Below are positions 1 through 13,302 of a stretch of 64,000 nt of DNA, piece by piece; positions within the stretch are counted from its first letter, which is position 1, and every line of letters begins with the position of its first letter. The stretch lies in contig NC_079878.1 of assembly GCF_029227915.1 (NCBI RefSeq), positions 5,704,001 through 5,768,000 of the forward strand, in the 5' to 3' direction. The notes beneath the pieces were generated by a model, which did not search any database, was not told the DNA's origin, and worked only from the letters and a program-made list of their open reading frames with translations. Made by a program: the position numbers and the translations under genes. The DNA comes from Hydractinia symbiolongicarpus. Taxonomy: Eukaryota > Cnidaria > Hydrozoa > Anthoathecata > Hydractiniidae.

Positions 1-3000
1 ACTACAAAAAAAGAATTTCCCTAACCTTGTTCATTACGTCCATTGCTACTTCCACTTGATCTAGCAGAAAATTTTTGCTAAACGAAAATTAATAAGATCA
101 CATACTGAACACGTCCTTGTATCCAATTACAGATATACATGGATTGTTTCAGTGACATACAGCTTAATTTTACTGAATGAAATAGGCAAGTATTTTTTGA
201 CCTTATAAATTTTAACTTACGGTTTTCTTCATTTGTCGTTTGGTGAGTGTCATTCGTCTGCTTATACCAGGAGTTTGTTGTATTCTAAAAAAGTTATAAT
301 AAAGCAATAGAAAATTAAATTTATAATAACAGTTTTCGTGGACTCGCTTGCTTCCACTACCCCGTCAAAAAAACAGAAAGGAAGACCAATTCCCTGGACT
401 AATTTTCTTTTCGAAAGAAAGGCCAAAAAGACCTGGAACTAAGGAAAACAAAAGGAAATAACCATACTTTATAAAGAGGTTTGGGTCAGTGGAGACTTCA
501 TTTTGTGTTCTACAAAGTAAAGGAATTTGTCATATTTGGTATACAATACAATATGTCAGCCTATTGCTGCATTAATATACCAGTGCTGGTATTTCTTCAA
601 GCAGAGTAGAAAAAAACTAACAAAATACCTCAATGCAATTTTCAACCATCAAAAAAATAACTCCGAAGAATATGATAGTTTATAGCTAGCTAATTACCTA
701 AAAGCTGACTTTCCAATTGTATTATGTGATAATCTAAAAAACTGATGCTGGCTGACACAAAGTTTCCATAGATATTTTGATGACTCAAGATCTTCCTAAA
801 ACAAGTTAGGTGTGTACACGTTGAAAATGAATACCATCAACAGGGACTATTCTTGTATATGTAACACCTTATATCGTTACTTTTTTTGACAATGCTCAAA
901 TTGTTAACCATAAGTTAATCGTATGATGTAGATCATATGAAGTTGCTGGCAAAAAATTGTAAATTCTTTAGTTTTCCTGTAACATTGTAGATGTAGGATT
1001 TCAAGGTGTTTTAAGCAGAAGAGATTATTAATTTGAATTAAGAAAGCAATAGAAAAATAAATTTTAAATGAATGCATTAAATAATGAAAATTGATAGATA
1101 TATGAAACAAACATCTATTGTAACCCCTTTTACCTTTTTGTCAAAATAGAAAGACATAGGATAGATCGTATCTTTATTTCTCAATCACACCATATTTAGT
1201 TATTTTGTAAAAGTGCTTAATCAGCAAGCAAGGGTACTTATTCACAATTTACATCATGCATGTAAATTTTTAAAATGGCCTGATTAAGACAATGACATGG
1301 TACAGATAAAAATTGTATAAAATTTACAAACTTTTTACAAATTTTTAAATTGCTAAAAATAGCAAAGTTGAGTTGAAAGGAAATGAATACCATTTGGGCA
1401 GTCAAATTCTGATTTGACTTCGTATTCAATACAACAAATTGCTGTCGGTTGAACGCCATGTTACCAATGTCTTGCCATCTGAAACAACAAAGACAAACAT
1501 AAGTTGTGCAAGCAAAATTCGTGTTTATCGTAATTAGAAGACAAAATTGGCTTCTTTGCTATGTAAGTAACACTTTTTATGGTTCCACATACCGAAATAA
1601 TATATTCGGTTTTTCTCTGTTGGTGTACAGGATTTTAATTCCATCATAGCATGCACCAATCTCAATTTCGATGCCATCCTTATCCTAGATAAAGTCAAAA
1701 TCAGAGAGTAAAACAAAGATTAAAAACAAATATAATCCTGATCTGGAGAGATCTATTGAGTAAATTAACACATTATCTTTAAGCAGGTTTTATGAAAATT
1801 CAAGATATGGTCACAAATTTTAATTTAGGGGTAGTGAGATAAAGACGTAATCCTTATTTCTAAATATACGAGTCATAGTAAATACTATACCTACTCATCA
1901 ATAAATAATTTCCAGAATCAGATTCAAATTGACACGTCAAACACAAAGGTACAGTGTAACAAACTACTAACTTTGGCATTAAAAAACTCCACCCCATATC
2001 CATCAAGTTGCTGACAAAGTTGAATATAAGCCTTCTCAGCACTGCTAACAGACAATCCACTAAAATAAAAAAACAGTGATAAAAAAGGGAGATATTTCCT
2101 TGTATACTGTTGTCTTATAGCCAAAGTTATGCCATACCCTTGCTTAGAAAAAATAGGTGTATATAAAAGAACTAGAATTTATATAGTTGATGCGTTATTA
2201 GATGTTACATCAAGCTCAACATACCTGTTTTCTTTGTACAACAACGCAATCTAGAAAAATTATAAAGCATAAGCATAAACAACAACAAAGCAATACAATA
2301 AACAACAAAACATCTCTTAAAAGATGTTGTACTTCTGTTGCTTTAAAACAGTGTATTTGCAGTAATATAAATAAAGAAATAAGAAATAATATAGGCTTTT
2401 ATGAACCTACCCAAATCAATTCTAGAATTGTAAAATAAAACCTGTTCATAACCAAGTATTTTTAAGGGGGAGGCAGACACTATGGTTACTATGTTAATAT
2501 TCTTAACATATATGAGTTGGACTGGAAGCAAATACCAGTGTAAATTAAAGGAGTTAAATTAGTAACTTCATTTCGAAAATCACCAAGACTTACCTCTTTG
2601 TGCAACTCATCAACATTCTCATTTTCAGTCAAATACTGTAAAGAAAAATTAAACTTCACGACAAAACACAGTAAGAAACTTTTATTTTGAGTTTTATTTG
2701 AGTTTTATTTGAAAAACATTAATTAAACTTAAATAAAGGAAAAACAATAATAAAATACATAAAGTAAAAACACATGCATGTGTGAATATGTAAATTCTTA
2801 CTGTTGGTAGCAGAAGAAAGTCTGATAAAAAACTCAATGAATGTATCTCAGGGTCATAACCTCCAAGTTCAGCTAGAAAGAAAAAAAGGGTCATTTTATA
2901 CATAATTGTGCATTAACAAACAATCTTGATAATGATGGGTATTTTTTTTGTGGTTTTGGAATCAAAAATGTGTACATGAGATGTACATCCTTGTATTTTA

Positions 3001-6000
3001 GTGACTTTATAGGCCTTTAAAAAGTTTTTACTGCAATCTGACTTACGTAAAAGTTACTTACGTAACTTTTTAGGAATTTAATCCTGGCTTTCCAGAAACT
3101 CTAACAGTAAATTTTATCAAAACCCAGGGTGATAACCTACCTTGCATAGCAAAGGATCCCAGCTTCAGGGCTTCATGTAATTTGCACTTTAGTTTTCCAT
3201 TTAGTATCAGAGTCTTCAGTTGAAGGTAATACAAATACCTAAAGAGAAAACAATTATTTATCCCTCCATGCAGCACACAAAGTGCACAAATACATAACAT
3301 AAAGCAAATTTCGAGACATTGATTTGTGATTATTTTTTTTTTTCTATGTGGCTTATAAAATGGTTACACTTAAGAAACATTGTCAGCCACCATTAAAAAC
3401 AAGCTAAAATAAAAAAAAACATAAAAGAACAATCTTACAGAGCGCATAAGTTGTGACCACATGGTCTCCCAAAGATTATCAAACATGAAACAAAATGTAT
3501 ATACAACTTTAAAAAACAACTACAAACACCTGGTAATTTCTTGTCGAAGAGCATGAATATTTACAACAAAGTATTGAACTTTAAACACCAGGAGCGCAGT
3601 TCTTCCACGACGTGCAGAATATCTATCAAGTTGCTTCTTTAGCGGCTTGTCCAAGTCAATCCAACGAAGCTTTTCTTTTTTTGTCAGGAATTGAAGTCCA
3701 AAGAAGTCAGTCTAAAAAAAGCAGGTAACAATGACCAGTGTAAAACAGTGTAAATGTAACAGTATAAAACAGGGAGATTGACAAAAAACCTTTCTTTACT
3801 TCCAACCAAAAAGAAGACATCTGTCAAACCATGTGCCTTATTTAAGCCACCAAAACACAGTAAAACTTTGTCAGGTGAAAGTAACAAATTTAATTTGTTA
3901 CAAATTCTTAACCATTTTCGATCCAGGACCAGATCCCCCCACTCCCCCCTTCCAGTTTTAATATTTATCTATAAGACACCTGCATGCCAAACGTTTACAC
4001 GGCCGTGGATATTACTTGAAACTACCCCTAAAAATCTCAATGAAATCCTTGAACACATGATTAAACTGATTTCAGATTCATTCAGATTTTACCTGAAAAT
4101 CAGGGAAAATCTGATTTTCTGGCAATTTTTGGCATTATGTTGAACTCGTCTATCAAAGGTTATTAAGGGGAAGGGGGGAATCTGCCCCAATCCTCCCCCC
4201 TCTTACCGTCAAAATTTGTAAAATATGACAAGGAAAGCATTCATCATAATTACTACCACATACAAAGATTTGTTTTTATTTATCAGTAACACTTTGTTGT
4301 TATTAGCAACACATTTTTAACCAGTTACAAGACACAAAATCAAATTGATTAATATTTACTATTTTGTCAATTTAAAAACAATTTTGTTTACTAAAGTCTC
4401 ACACATTCACACAAATTTATTTAAAAAAACTCAATATAAAGATTTAAATAATGGTTGTGAAGAAGTTTTATACTTTTTGGTCTCTGATAGTGCTCCCCTG
4501 TGCATTTAACCTGTTGAAAGTTTCTAGCCAGGACATTCTTATTCTACACACACTAATATTAATACTTTAAATTCATGCCACGTGGGGCAATTTCTTTTTT
4601 TTTAAATATATTAATCATTAACCCAGTTTTATTGATTACTCAAGCAAATAAGATAAACAAAATTATTGTGAAAAACAAGTCAATGGAATGAATCCAATGG
4701 AACTTAGGAACTTAATAAATTTAAATATAAACCTAATTTCTTTAAAATGAGATATTCTTCTCATAAAACAAACATTTTTAGTAACATTTGACTTTTCATA
4801 ATTTAATTTACATTTAAACTTTTGTTTGTTCCACAAAGTAGTTTTAATTAATGACTGTTCCTTTGGCTTGTTCATATGTACCTGAATTAAAAATTTGGGT
4901 AATCATGCAGATTAATTTACATGTGTGTACTTCAATGCTTGCAGGAATAAATTATCCTAGCCAGGCGTGAAACAACAAAATTTTGCTGTTACATATTTTG
5001 CTAATTCAGAAGAACGCATTTATTTTGGTTTACAATACCTTTGTTTTTTATGGACAAAGCTAAAATTTTGGTCTGACAAAGAAAGTTTATGATAAAATAT
5101 ACCAATGTTTACCCACTAAAATCACTGAACCATTATACATAATTTTAGTTAGGATAATTAAAATTCAATACAATCGCTCAGAAGGTGTGGTTTATTTTCA
5201 CTTTAAGGTGTATCAAGGTGTTTGTTGAATCCATATAAGCTATTTATTACAAACTAAGTGATAATTTCTCAGATGTTACATCATCATAAAACATAATTAG
5301 GAGATTTGATTTAATGCATGTCTGTAATGAAATATGGCAAAATGACATGTTAGCCAAAAATTGAAAATTACTAACATTGACACTGCTTAGAGAAAATTTG
5401 CCAGTTTTTCCTATCTGTTGTTGAGTTACTGGCCAAAGTTCTAGGAGCAATGCAATGACGTAAACATATGATATTGACACCAGTTGTTGTGTTAACATTT
5501 TAATGAAAAGCCAAAATATCTATATTTTTTGTAACTTACTTAAAAAGCATATTCCCTTTGCTTGTCACAAATACATTGCATTTCATTATATATATACAGT
5601 GAATAAGGATATTTTTTTAAATTACACAAAGTAAAGCGATAAGTGAACAGAACATCTAGTCATTTCTATTAAAAACAACTTTAATACTTGGCTTAGCCAA
5701 AAAATAACAATTATAACAAACAAACAATAAGAACTCAATAGATTAACTGACACATGTAAACAAAATCTTTGGCAGATTTTTAAAACAGGATATCTGAATC
5801 ATTTTGTACTTGTAAATCTTAAAATTAATCACAGAAAAACTTGTATTGTCAGAATAAATTTACGAAGATAAATTTTTCAGTTTTAAAATTTTTTTATAAA
5901 ATATCAAAACATTTACCTCATGTAATCCAGTCAGCTGTCCAATCTTCTGCAAACAATCCCTTCCTTTTGCATTCAAGGGTACATTTATGTCAATAACAGT

Positions 6001-6078
6001 GTTATCCAACAGCTTAATATGGGCTGTAAGCATTTTGTCAACAGCATCACGACCACCACGTCTTAACTTCAAAGGCAT
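1..6078 (-). CDS. PTPN14/PTPN21-like FERM-domain protein, N-terminal part (spliced, runs off left edge)
   Basis: Minus-strand exons with GT-AG borders give a FERM domain. Exons seen: 5917-6078 (ATG at 6078; ubiquitin-like F1 lobe), 3530-3711 (RWIDLDKPLKKQLDRY), 3141-3238 (YLYYLQLK), 2802-2872, 2594-2635, 1972-2059 (AEKAYIQL, DGYGVEFF), 1593-1684 (GIEIEIGACYDGIKI), 1391-1478 (WQDIGNMAFNRQQF), and probable exons 221-284 and 26-60. Phases agree through 2594; the link from there to 2059 needs a small extra exon, perhaps near 2405-2440. The order and wording match the FERM domain of the non-receptor tyrosine phosphatases PTPN14/PTPN21, cortical proteins acting at junctions and on Hippo signalling. 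The phosphatase domain would lie left of the window, so a phosphatase-free FERM protein is not excluded. Confidence 0.85.
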
Positions 6079-7392
6079 TTTCTATGTTTATAACTTTTAC
6101 TATAGCATAAAAAATATGTATACATTCTCAATGTCATTATGCTAATAAATCTTGAATACAAAATACAGAAATAGCAATTACTAAATTAATAATTTATATC
6201 ACACAAAACTACAAAAATTGAATAATTCAACAATTTTACAGGATCTACCTTTTTTCGTTTCTTTATTATATTACTTGGTTTGGTAGTTAGAGATTTAACT
6301 ATATTATAGTTTAAACAATTACACTAGAAAAATCAATGTAGCTTTTATTTTTTATATATAGCTAGTTGATTAAGCTGCAAGACAATAAAACTTAATGTTG
6401 GCTTAATCTAACCTAGCTACCAAAGCAAATAGATTTTAAAGTCCTTGTCGATCTTATAGAGATTTAGCCACAATCTATAAGTTTTCAGGACTGGTTAAAA
6501 ATCTAAATATTATATAGTGTTTATTCATAGCAGCTAGCCAGCTAGCATAAAGACAGACTATTAACAATGGGAAGTAACTCGGTTACTGCAAAAAATATAA
6601 AACAACTGTGCATGTCAGTTGTTTATATGGATATCCGTCATGTTTAACTATAGCTTACCACTTTAAAAACTTACCTATCTACCCAATGCAGGAAATTTTC
6701 ATACTTGATAATTACTATTTCTAGGACTAGGCTGGAAAGTGATAAAAGTATTTATAAATCTTGAAGGGTCTAGAACCATAGTGTCCTTACTTTTAGGCTA
6801 TTATGTGACAAAAAACATCCAAAGGGATTGGACATTTCCCGTACGGAAAGCACATTATGTAAAAGAACCTCAAATTCTAAAACCTTTTTATTCTACAGAT
6901 TTCTCTGATCTTAAGTTATTAAAAAACGCTATGGTTTACATTTCCCTGTGATGCTAAGTATTGTACATACCACTAAATATGGATAACCTTAAATGAAACA
7001 ACAACAAAATTTCTGGTTTTAGCCAAATACGCCATACGCGGAATAGATACAGATTCGTTCAGAACCATCTCCTTTGACATGGATTATGTTTACACGGCAT
7101 TTGTAGTTTCGGACATAAACGTTATCCGAAAAATGTTATCGGATTTAGAAGGACAACAACTGCACGTGTGCAGGGTAGCGGTGGGGCAAGCTAGCTAAAA
7201 GGTTTTTTATTCATTACATTTATTCTTGTTCATGTTGTGTATCTATTTTACTTCTTTCTAAAAAGGAACAGGCCATGCTTTACTCTTTTATAAAAGTTAA
7301 AATTGAATCTAGTGATGTTAATCACTCTTTTGACAAACTCTTCAACAGGCAAGGTTTACTTAACGCAACGATATTTTAGTGTTTAGGTTATT
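6079..7392. other. Intergenic, no gene seen
   Basis: AT-rich sequence upstream of the FERM gene ATG. It should hold that gene's 5' UTR and promoter, but no element stands out. A 70-codon open frame at 6739-6951 has no recognisable family or splice context. Confidence 0.5.
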
Positions 7393-7485
7393 GTTGGGCT
7401 CGTCATCATTCTTGGCTTAAGGTCTGATTTTCATGCTAGTATGGGTTGGACAGGGTATATTAATGACCTTCGTCCGAACTGTTCT
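7393..7485 (-). mobile_element. LINE 3'-end fragment
   Basis: The sequence from TCATCATTCTTGGCTTAA through GCTAGTATGGGTTGGAC matches, with mismatches, the 3' terminus of the LINE copy at 9036 and the copy at 53186. Only the last ~90 bp are present, so it is a severely 5'-truncated insertion or relic. Confidence 0.7.
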
Positions 7486-7555
7486 ACATGAAGAAGTACT
7501 GCAGAGCACTACAGAAGTAGCGTTAAATTAGTATCAAACTAGTTAGGACTTACAA

Positions 7556-7615
7556 TCTAAGCCATGCCTCTCCTGGAAATAATAGACAGGGTGTATCTGT
7601 GAGGTTATGAGCTAC
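7556..7615 (+). mobile_element. SINE tail fragment
   Basis: CTAAGCCATG...CTGGAAATAATAGACAG and the following GTGAGGTTATGAG resemble the 3' part of the tRNA-derived SINEs at 53322-53680 (opposite strand) and 55213-55520 (same strand). The head is absent here. Confidence 0.6.
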
Positions 7616-7786
7616 AAATCATATTAATATCTGTTTTTTTTGTTTGTTTTTCAGGCATTTTTCGGGCCTATGCAGGTTTTTTCGGGCGAATACTTGAATT
7701 TTTTTCAAAACGCTGAACTTGCCCGAAAACGGCCGCACTTTTTACAGCCTATGCGGCTTATCGCCACCCTCGTAACAACCCACAAA

Positions 7787-7964
7787 CAGGCCTGAAAATT
7801 TGTGGAGTCTAGGGAAACGATCCATCGTTACAGTGATTTGAAGCTGACAGAAACGATCAAAACCTTTCTTCGTTTTCACAAAGTAGACCTTGCGGAAATG
7901 ATAACTATTTCATAATCGCCCTATTTAGTGACAAACGATCGTTTCCACCAAATTTCCAGGCCTG
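7787..7964. mobile_element. hAT-like MITE, 178 bp
   Basis: Terminal inverted repeats begin CAGGCCTGAAAATTTGTGG on the left, and the right end read on the minus strand begins CAGGCCTGGAAATTTGGTGG. A GGAAACGATC block is inverted inside both ends. There is no coding capacity. The flanks fit SINE sequence (CCCACA... before, ...CACACAGT after), so the MITE lies within a SINE. The CAGG ends suggest hAT, but an 8-bp target duplication is not clean. Confidence 0.7.
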
Positions 7965-8100
7965 CACACAGTAAGTCTTCTCCCCAATTTCCCTTAGATG
8001 TGGCTTGGGTTAACCCCGGGCTATGGTCTATATTATATTGCCGCCAAGGGGAATCAAACCCTGGTTTTCCACACAAGGTGCGAGAATTTTAAGCACTAAA
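7965..8100 (-). mobile_element. tRNA-derived SINE, 5' head fragment
   Basis: On the minus strand, a tRNA-like B box (GGTTTGATTCC, 8050-8060) is followed by GGCGGCAAT and the CCCGGGGTTAACCCAAGCC block shared with the SINE at 53322-53680. Interrupted on its far side by the MITE at 7787-7964. Confidence 0.65.
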
Positions 8101-9030
8101 TTATTACTTTAGATTTTTTGCGAATTTACTTAATATGAAAACTTTTAAGCAGTGTGAACTTGTGCTCTTGATGAAGTCTTGGCATGTGCATGGTTTTGTA
8201 GTTTAGAATGGTCTCATCTTTAATTATATGTAGAAATGTTAGTCACTCATGACGTCATAAGATAATCATAAGATTTTGAATAAGATTTTGAATTGCGCAT
8301 GGGAATAGCCGTTTCTCACTTGAAATCAAAGAGAGCCCTTTCATCTTGCGTGATAATCCCGTACATAATAATAACATCAGGTCAGCACCGTTGTATTTAT
8401 TTAATTAGGCGTAATTTCCCATTGTTTACGTTTAATACGTTTTATAATATATATATATATGTGTATATTTCAGTTAATAAAGCGCTATACTGAAGACTTG
8501 AAAATGGGTGTATGAACACTGGAAACGTCAATACGTTGTATTTATTTTTTTTGTTCAAGATTTTCAATATTTAAATTCTTAAATAATTTGAAAACGAAAA
8601 AAGATTTTAAAAAGGTCTTAAAAAACAACTTTTTATTCTCCACAACATGCAAAAAAATCTTTTTTGAAGCAGGAATGTAATATCAGTAGAAAGAAAACAC
8701 AAACATTTTTATAGTCAAACCTTCACGGAAAGGCTTTGATTAAACGAGAACTACAAATATATAAATTACAGAAGAACTAAATTAGTTAAAACTCACTAAA
8801 ATACACAATATCAGATTTGAAGTGATAAGATTTTATGAAAAATTCAGCCATGGTTTATGAAGAGTTGACTGTAAACGCTGTATTTTCTATTAAACCATAA
8901 TCATGTGACATTTGCCAACTGAGAAAATTAAAATGGAGTTTCCCTTATACAAAAGCTTGAGGCAAAAAAATGTGTCAGAGCTCTAATTCAAATCCACCAA
9001 TAAACACAAAATAATTTTTCAGAGCAAACC
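8101..9030. other. Intergenic, nothing recognised
   Basis: AT-rich sequence with a short (AT)n run near 8446-8462. I see no gene, exon pair or named repeat. Confidence 0.5.
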
Positions 9031-9035
9031 CTAAA

Positions 9036-10135
9036 TTATCATCATCATCATTCTCGGCTTAACGTCTGTTTTCATGCTAGCATGGGTTGGACGGGGTATA
9101 TTAATGACCCTCTTCCAATCTGATCTAGACTGTGTTAGATCTAAACTCAACTTCCTCTGTATCAAGTCTGTCCTTATAACCTCCTGCCAAGTCTTTCTCG
9201 GTCTGCCTCTAGGCTTTGCCCCAGGAACTATCAAGTCTCTACACTTTCTTACCCAATTATCCTCCTCCATTCTTTCCAAGTGCCCCAGCCAATTCAATCT
9301 TCTTATCTGGATAACATCTTTAATTCTACGGAGACTTAGCCTGCTTCTTAGCTCATCTGAACTCTTTCTGTCTCTCAGACTGGCATTACACATACACCTA
9401 ACCATTCTCATATCATTCCTTTCTAAAAGGTCAAGATCTTCCTGCTTCACTGCCCATGTCTCACTACTGTACAACATAACACTTCTTACACAGGCCTCAT
9501 ACAACCTACCTTTTACCTCAATTGACAGGACTCTGCTAGTCAACAAAGGAAGTAACTCTCTGAACTTTTTCCAAGCAGAACCTATCCTGCAAGTAACACT
9601 TCTTCCAACACCCCCTTCACTGCCCAACATATCACCTAAGTAACAGAAGTTCTCAACTATCTCTAACGAGCCACTGTTGTACATCATTAAAGCTGGAAAT
9701 ACCTCATTCTCTATAATCCCACCTTTGCAACACTTGCATACAAACTGTATGTCAGCTCTTAACCTTCCACTAATACTACTGCACTTCCTATGTACCCAAT
9801 GCTTGCAAGTCTGACAAAAAATTGAGTTACTACCAACCCCTTTCCTGCAAACTCCACAAGGCCACTTTCCAACTACAAGGTCACACTTGGCTGCAATGCT
9901 ACTAATCATGACTTTAGACTTTGCTGTGTTTACCTTCAGCCCTTTCTCTTCTAGTCCTTTCTTCCACTTCTCAAACTTTTCAACTAATTCTTCCATCGAC
10001 TCTGCTATAAGAACCAAATCATCTGCATACAATAACTCCCATGGACAACCTGTTCTGAACTCCATCGACAGCGCTTCTAAGACTAGAATAAACAACAAAG
10101 GACTAAGTACAGAACCCTGATGTACACCAATATTT
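9036..10135 (-). pseudogene. 5'-truncated LINE: reverse transcriptase C-terminal half with PHD-like finger
   Basis: The open frame (355 codons from the first ATG at 10098, in-frame homology to ~10135) covers the back half of a non-LTR reverse transcriptase: motif B region GVHQGSVLSPLLF, catalytic YADDLVLIAE, a KSKVM motif, then a Cys/His cluster (CGVCRKG...FCQTCKHWVHRKC...CKCC) of PHD-like C4HC3 pattern, then FCYLGDMLG and a C-terminal region with ERNDMRMVRCMC and GRPRKTW. It ends in an ATGATGATGAT repeat at 9036-9050, typical of a LINE 3' tail. The endonuclease and first RT motifs are missing, so this is a dead-on-arrival copy although its remaining frame is intact. Related fragments lie at 7393, 52819 and 53186. 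Confidence 0.85.
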
Positions 10136-10471
10136 ATAATAAACCAATAAGCATAAAGCCAGCATGGTCACATTTACCCTCTTGATTGATAGAGGAATTA
10201 TTATGTTTGTTTGGGTGGGTGAGTGAGACAATTCTGGCTCAAAGCATTAGGGAAGTATTTCCCGTTGATGATCATGTCAGCAAAGAACAATTAGAAGTAA
10301 TTAATCAAAAAGCATGGTTAGTATTCTGAACACAAAATTCATTTGCGACGTAACGTAACTTTTACTAACATCTGCAGTGTAAACTAGTTCTGTACTTTTT
10401 TCTTTGTCATTGTAGCTAAATTTAAGTTAAGTATTATCTAATGTAATGTCACATTTTTAGGTTGCTAGAAA

Positions 10472-13302
10472 ATGACTGTTAACTCCAATCGAGCTAGCAA
10501 GGGCAGAGGACGCGGAGTTCTTGCCTTGACAACATTTGAACCGTGTCCAAGACCTAGCAAAAATTTAGTTGAGGGTTACAAATTTCATAAAGAAGAGGTG
10601 AAGAAACCAGTAAATATTGTAAAACCATTGCCTGTTAAAGATGACAAATCGTTGGTTGCTAGTGACAATGGTTTAACAAAACCTGCACATCAGATGGAAG
10701 GTGGGTTAATTTTCACTATTTTGAAATTGTTATTTTAAAAGAAAATCACTCCTAACCACTCAATTGACAATTCTGCAAGGCTCTGTCAACATTATAAGCA
10801 TCATTGACTTAATTGGCAACAACTATATTTTACATCCACTATTTTTTAAATTTTTATAGCTGAAAACAAGGCTTTTATTTGTGTACTTGAAAATGTGCTG
10901 TGTGTGGTTGTGAGTGTTTTAAATTGATTAAGATTAATTGCATGTACAATTCTGTGCTGTCTTATTTATATACATTTATTACCAAATTATAAAAGTTATG
11001 AAAAGTTAAACATGACCATTTTTTGGTTGGTGATAAATTTCATTAAAAAAAAATTTGTCCCAAATTTCCAAAGTATATATTATTTTTAGGGTCAACAATA
11101 TTTTGGGTTATATGTCAGACATATTTTTTAGTATTCTTTTAAAGACATGGCTCTTCTACATAGCTATTGTAACATTCCAACCATTTTGACCTAATTTTGC
11201 ACTTTTAAAAAAAGTTGTTGTCTCCAGTATTGATAAAGAAACAAAAGAATTCTGCACAAGACTTGGTGTATAGTGTATAGTATCCTAAATATTGGACGTT
11301 GGTTGCAAAGATGGAATCCACTATGCTGAAAATAATTTAACCTAGATTTTCAGTAAAGTAAAAACATCAATACCTTATAAAATCAGAATATTTAATTTAT
11401 ATTGTGGAAAAAAATATGTCAGTAGAGGTAGAGCATGTGTCTTCTCGAACAAGATAAAACAAATAATTTGCCAAGTCCTATAAGAATAGGCAGTGCAATG
11501 TTTGTACTTATTTCCCTTTAATAAAACATGTATTTTTTATAGATACAAGGAAGGAAGTCAAACTTTTGGCCAAGTATAATTACACTGCAAAACCGGATCA
11601 ACCTGGTGGTTTTGCTGAACTCAGCATTACCCAAGGTGAAAAGTTAACCCTAATTCAAAGGGGACATTTAGAAACTAATAATCCTCTATGGTGGAAAGTA
11701 AGAAATGAAAAAGGAGAAGTTGGTTACGCTCCACATAATTATTGCTTGGTATGTGTTTTGTTTTGTTTATCTTGCTTTTAAATTGAAGATAAATTTCGTT
11801 TGCAACCGTAGTTTCACTGATAATAAAAATGTTAAGTCTTTTTATCACACGATTTAAAATACAGTCCGAAAATTTATGTTTAATTTGTTTTCGTAGGTTC
11901 TTGAACAAAAACTGTCTGCTTTGCCCTGGTTAGAAAATAAGCGTTTAGCAGAAGAAAAAGAACGAAAAGAAATGGAAAAGCAGCAGGCTGCAAGGGGAAG
12001 TTCTACCTTTGGAAAACCTGATGGTCCTCCAAAAGTTAAAGCTTATCAATCAGGTACAGTCGTAAAAAAATTTAAAGGCTTAAAAATTCAGAATTTTGTA
12101 AGTCAGGAAAAACCTTAAAAAATGGCTTTTACTTGGTCTGGTTGGGAAAAATAATTTAAATTTTCTGCTGTTTTTTGTGTAAAAACCGTGAATTTGCTTT
12201 TTCAAAGTGACAATTCTGACTTGATGGTATTGGGAGGCGGGAAAGGTGTAAAGTGCCTGTTAATTTTAATTTTCATAGCTCCAGAGAAACTCCAATAATT
12301 ACCATGAAGATTTGAGTATTGATATTTTGTTATTAGCATATTTTTTATAAGCTTTACCTTCACATGTACGTCACGGAAAAAAGGATAAAGCGAATACCTT
12401 TCTGTCTTGTCCTTTTTCTTTCAACATATATAGAGAAAAAAATTAACAAAAGTCATCTCAAGTAAATTTCTAAGTGTTAACGAAATCATCTCAGCCGTGT
12501 GAATGGAGAGATACATATGACGTCGCTATAGCTTGCGTTCAGTAGATTGTTCCAAACGGGCTGACAACACTACATTTAAAGTGCGAAGAAGTGGGAATTC
12601 AAACCTGAAACCTTGTGATTTCAAGCTAACAACGTTACCACCGCACCATCTCTGCCTAAATATTTGTATTGCCAGCACTTTTGTTTTCGCACACGCATCT
12701 CAACCCAGAGGTTACTTTGAAAAGTCTCTCGATAAAATAATTTTTTTCAGATCTCGATTCTCGGAAGTTGTGTTATTTAGGAAAAAAAACATCTGGTGAC
12801 CGTATAATAATATACAAAAGAAATTTTCATATCTGACATTTAATTTTTCTCTTCTGTCAAACAATTTTAATAATCTGTCTGTTGTCGTATTTATGTTGTA
12901 TGTCCAAGCATAAAAAGTCGTCTATACACTAAACATGGATGTTTTAAACACAATTGACGATTTCCGTCTTTTTGATGCAATTTCATACCGTGGTTCTAAA
13001 TTTCGAGTGCATTTTAGTCAACCTTATTACGCCTCAACAGCCGCCCTTCTAAGTCATCTAATACGAAATTTTCATTTACAATTACACAATTCTGATTGAA
13101 AATCTGTGGCTAGATCTTTATAACAGAGACATCTGACTTTTTTCCAGCGTATACAGAAAGAAAAACTTCAAATCCAAGCGAAGCGTCTCGCCAGTATTAC
13201 TGTGAAATATGCGACAAGAGTTTAAATGGACCACAACCGTATAAAATGCACATGAGCAGTAAGATGCATCGCGAAGAAGTAGAATATCAGAATTCGAAGT
13301 GA
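10472..13302 (+). CDS. SH3 domain plus C2H2 (matrin/U1-type) zinc-finger protein, four exons
   Basis: Exons 10472-10700, 11543-11748, 11897-12053 and 13148-13302 join with consistent phase (1, 0, 1) and consensus splice sites, giving 248 residues. Residues ~1-76 are basic and low-complexity with GRGRG near the start. Exon 2 is an SH3 domain (LLAKYNYTA, ELSITQGEKLTLI, PLWWKVRNEKGEVGYAPHNY). Exon 3 has a charged helix (LEQKLSALPWLENKRLAEE). Exon 4 carries C216-x2-C219-x12-H232-x5-H238, the spacing of matrin/U1-like fingers that often bind RNA. The combination suggests an adaptor linking proline-rich ligands to nucleic acid. I do not recognise the orthologue, so no symbol is given. Intron 3 contains a SINE-like insert. 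Confidence 0.8.
12520..12660 (-). mobile_element. tRNA-derived SINE-like insert in intron 3
   Basis: Read on the minus strand, ATGGTGCGGTGGTAACG resembles a pol III A box and GGTTTGAATTCCCAC a B box, ~45 bp apart. This is the layout of a tRNA-derived SINE head. It differs from the SINE family at 53 kb. Boundaries are approximate. Confidence 0.45.

Noticed and set aside
6739-6951. 70-codon plus-strand frame upstream of the FERM gene
   Set aside because: No homology or splice signals; expected by chance.
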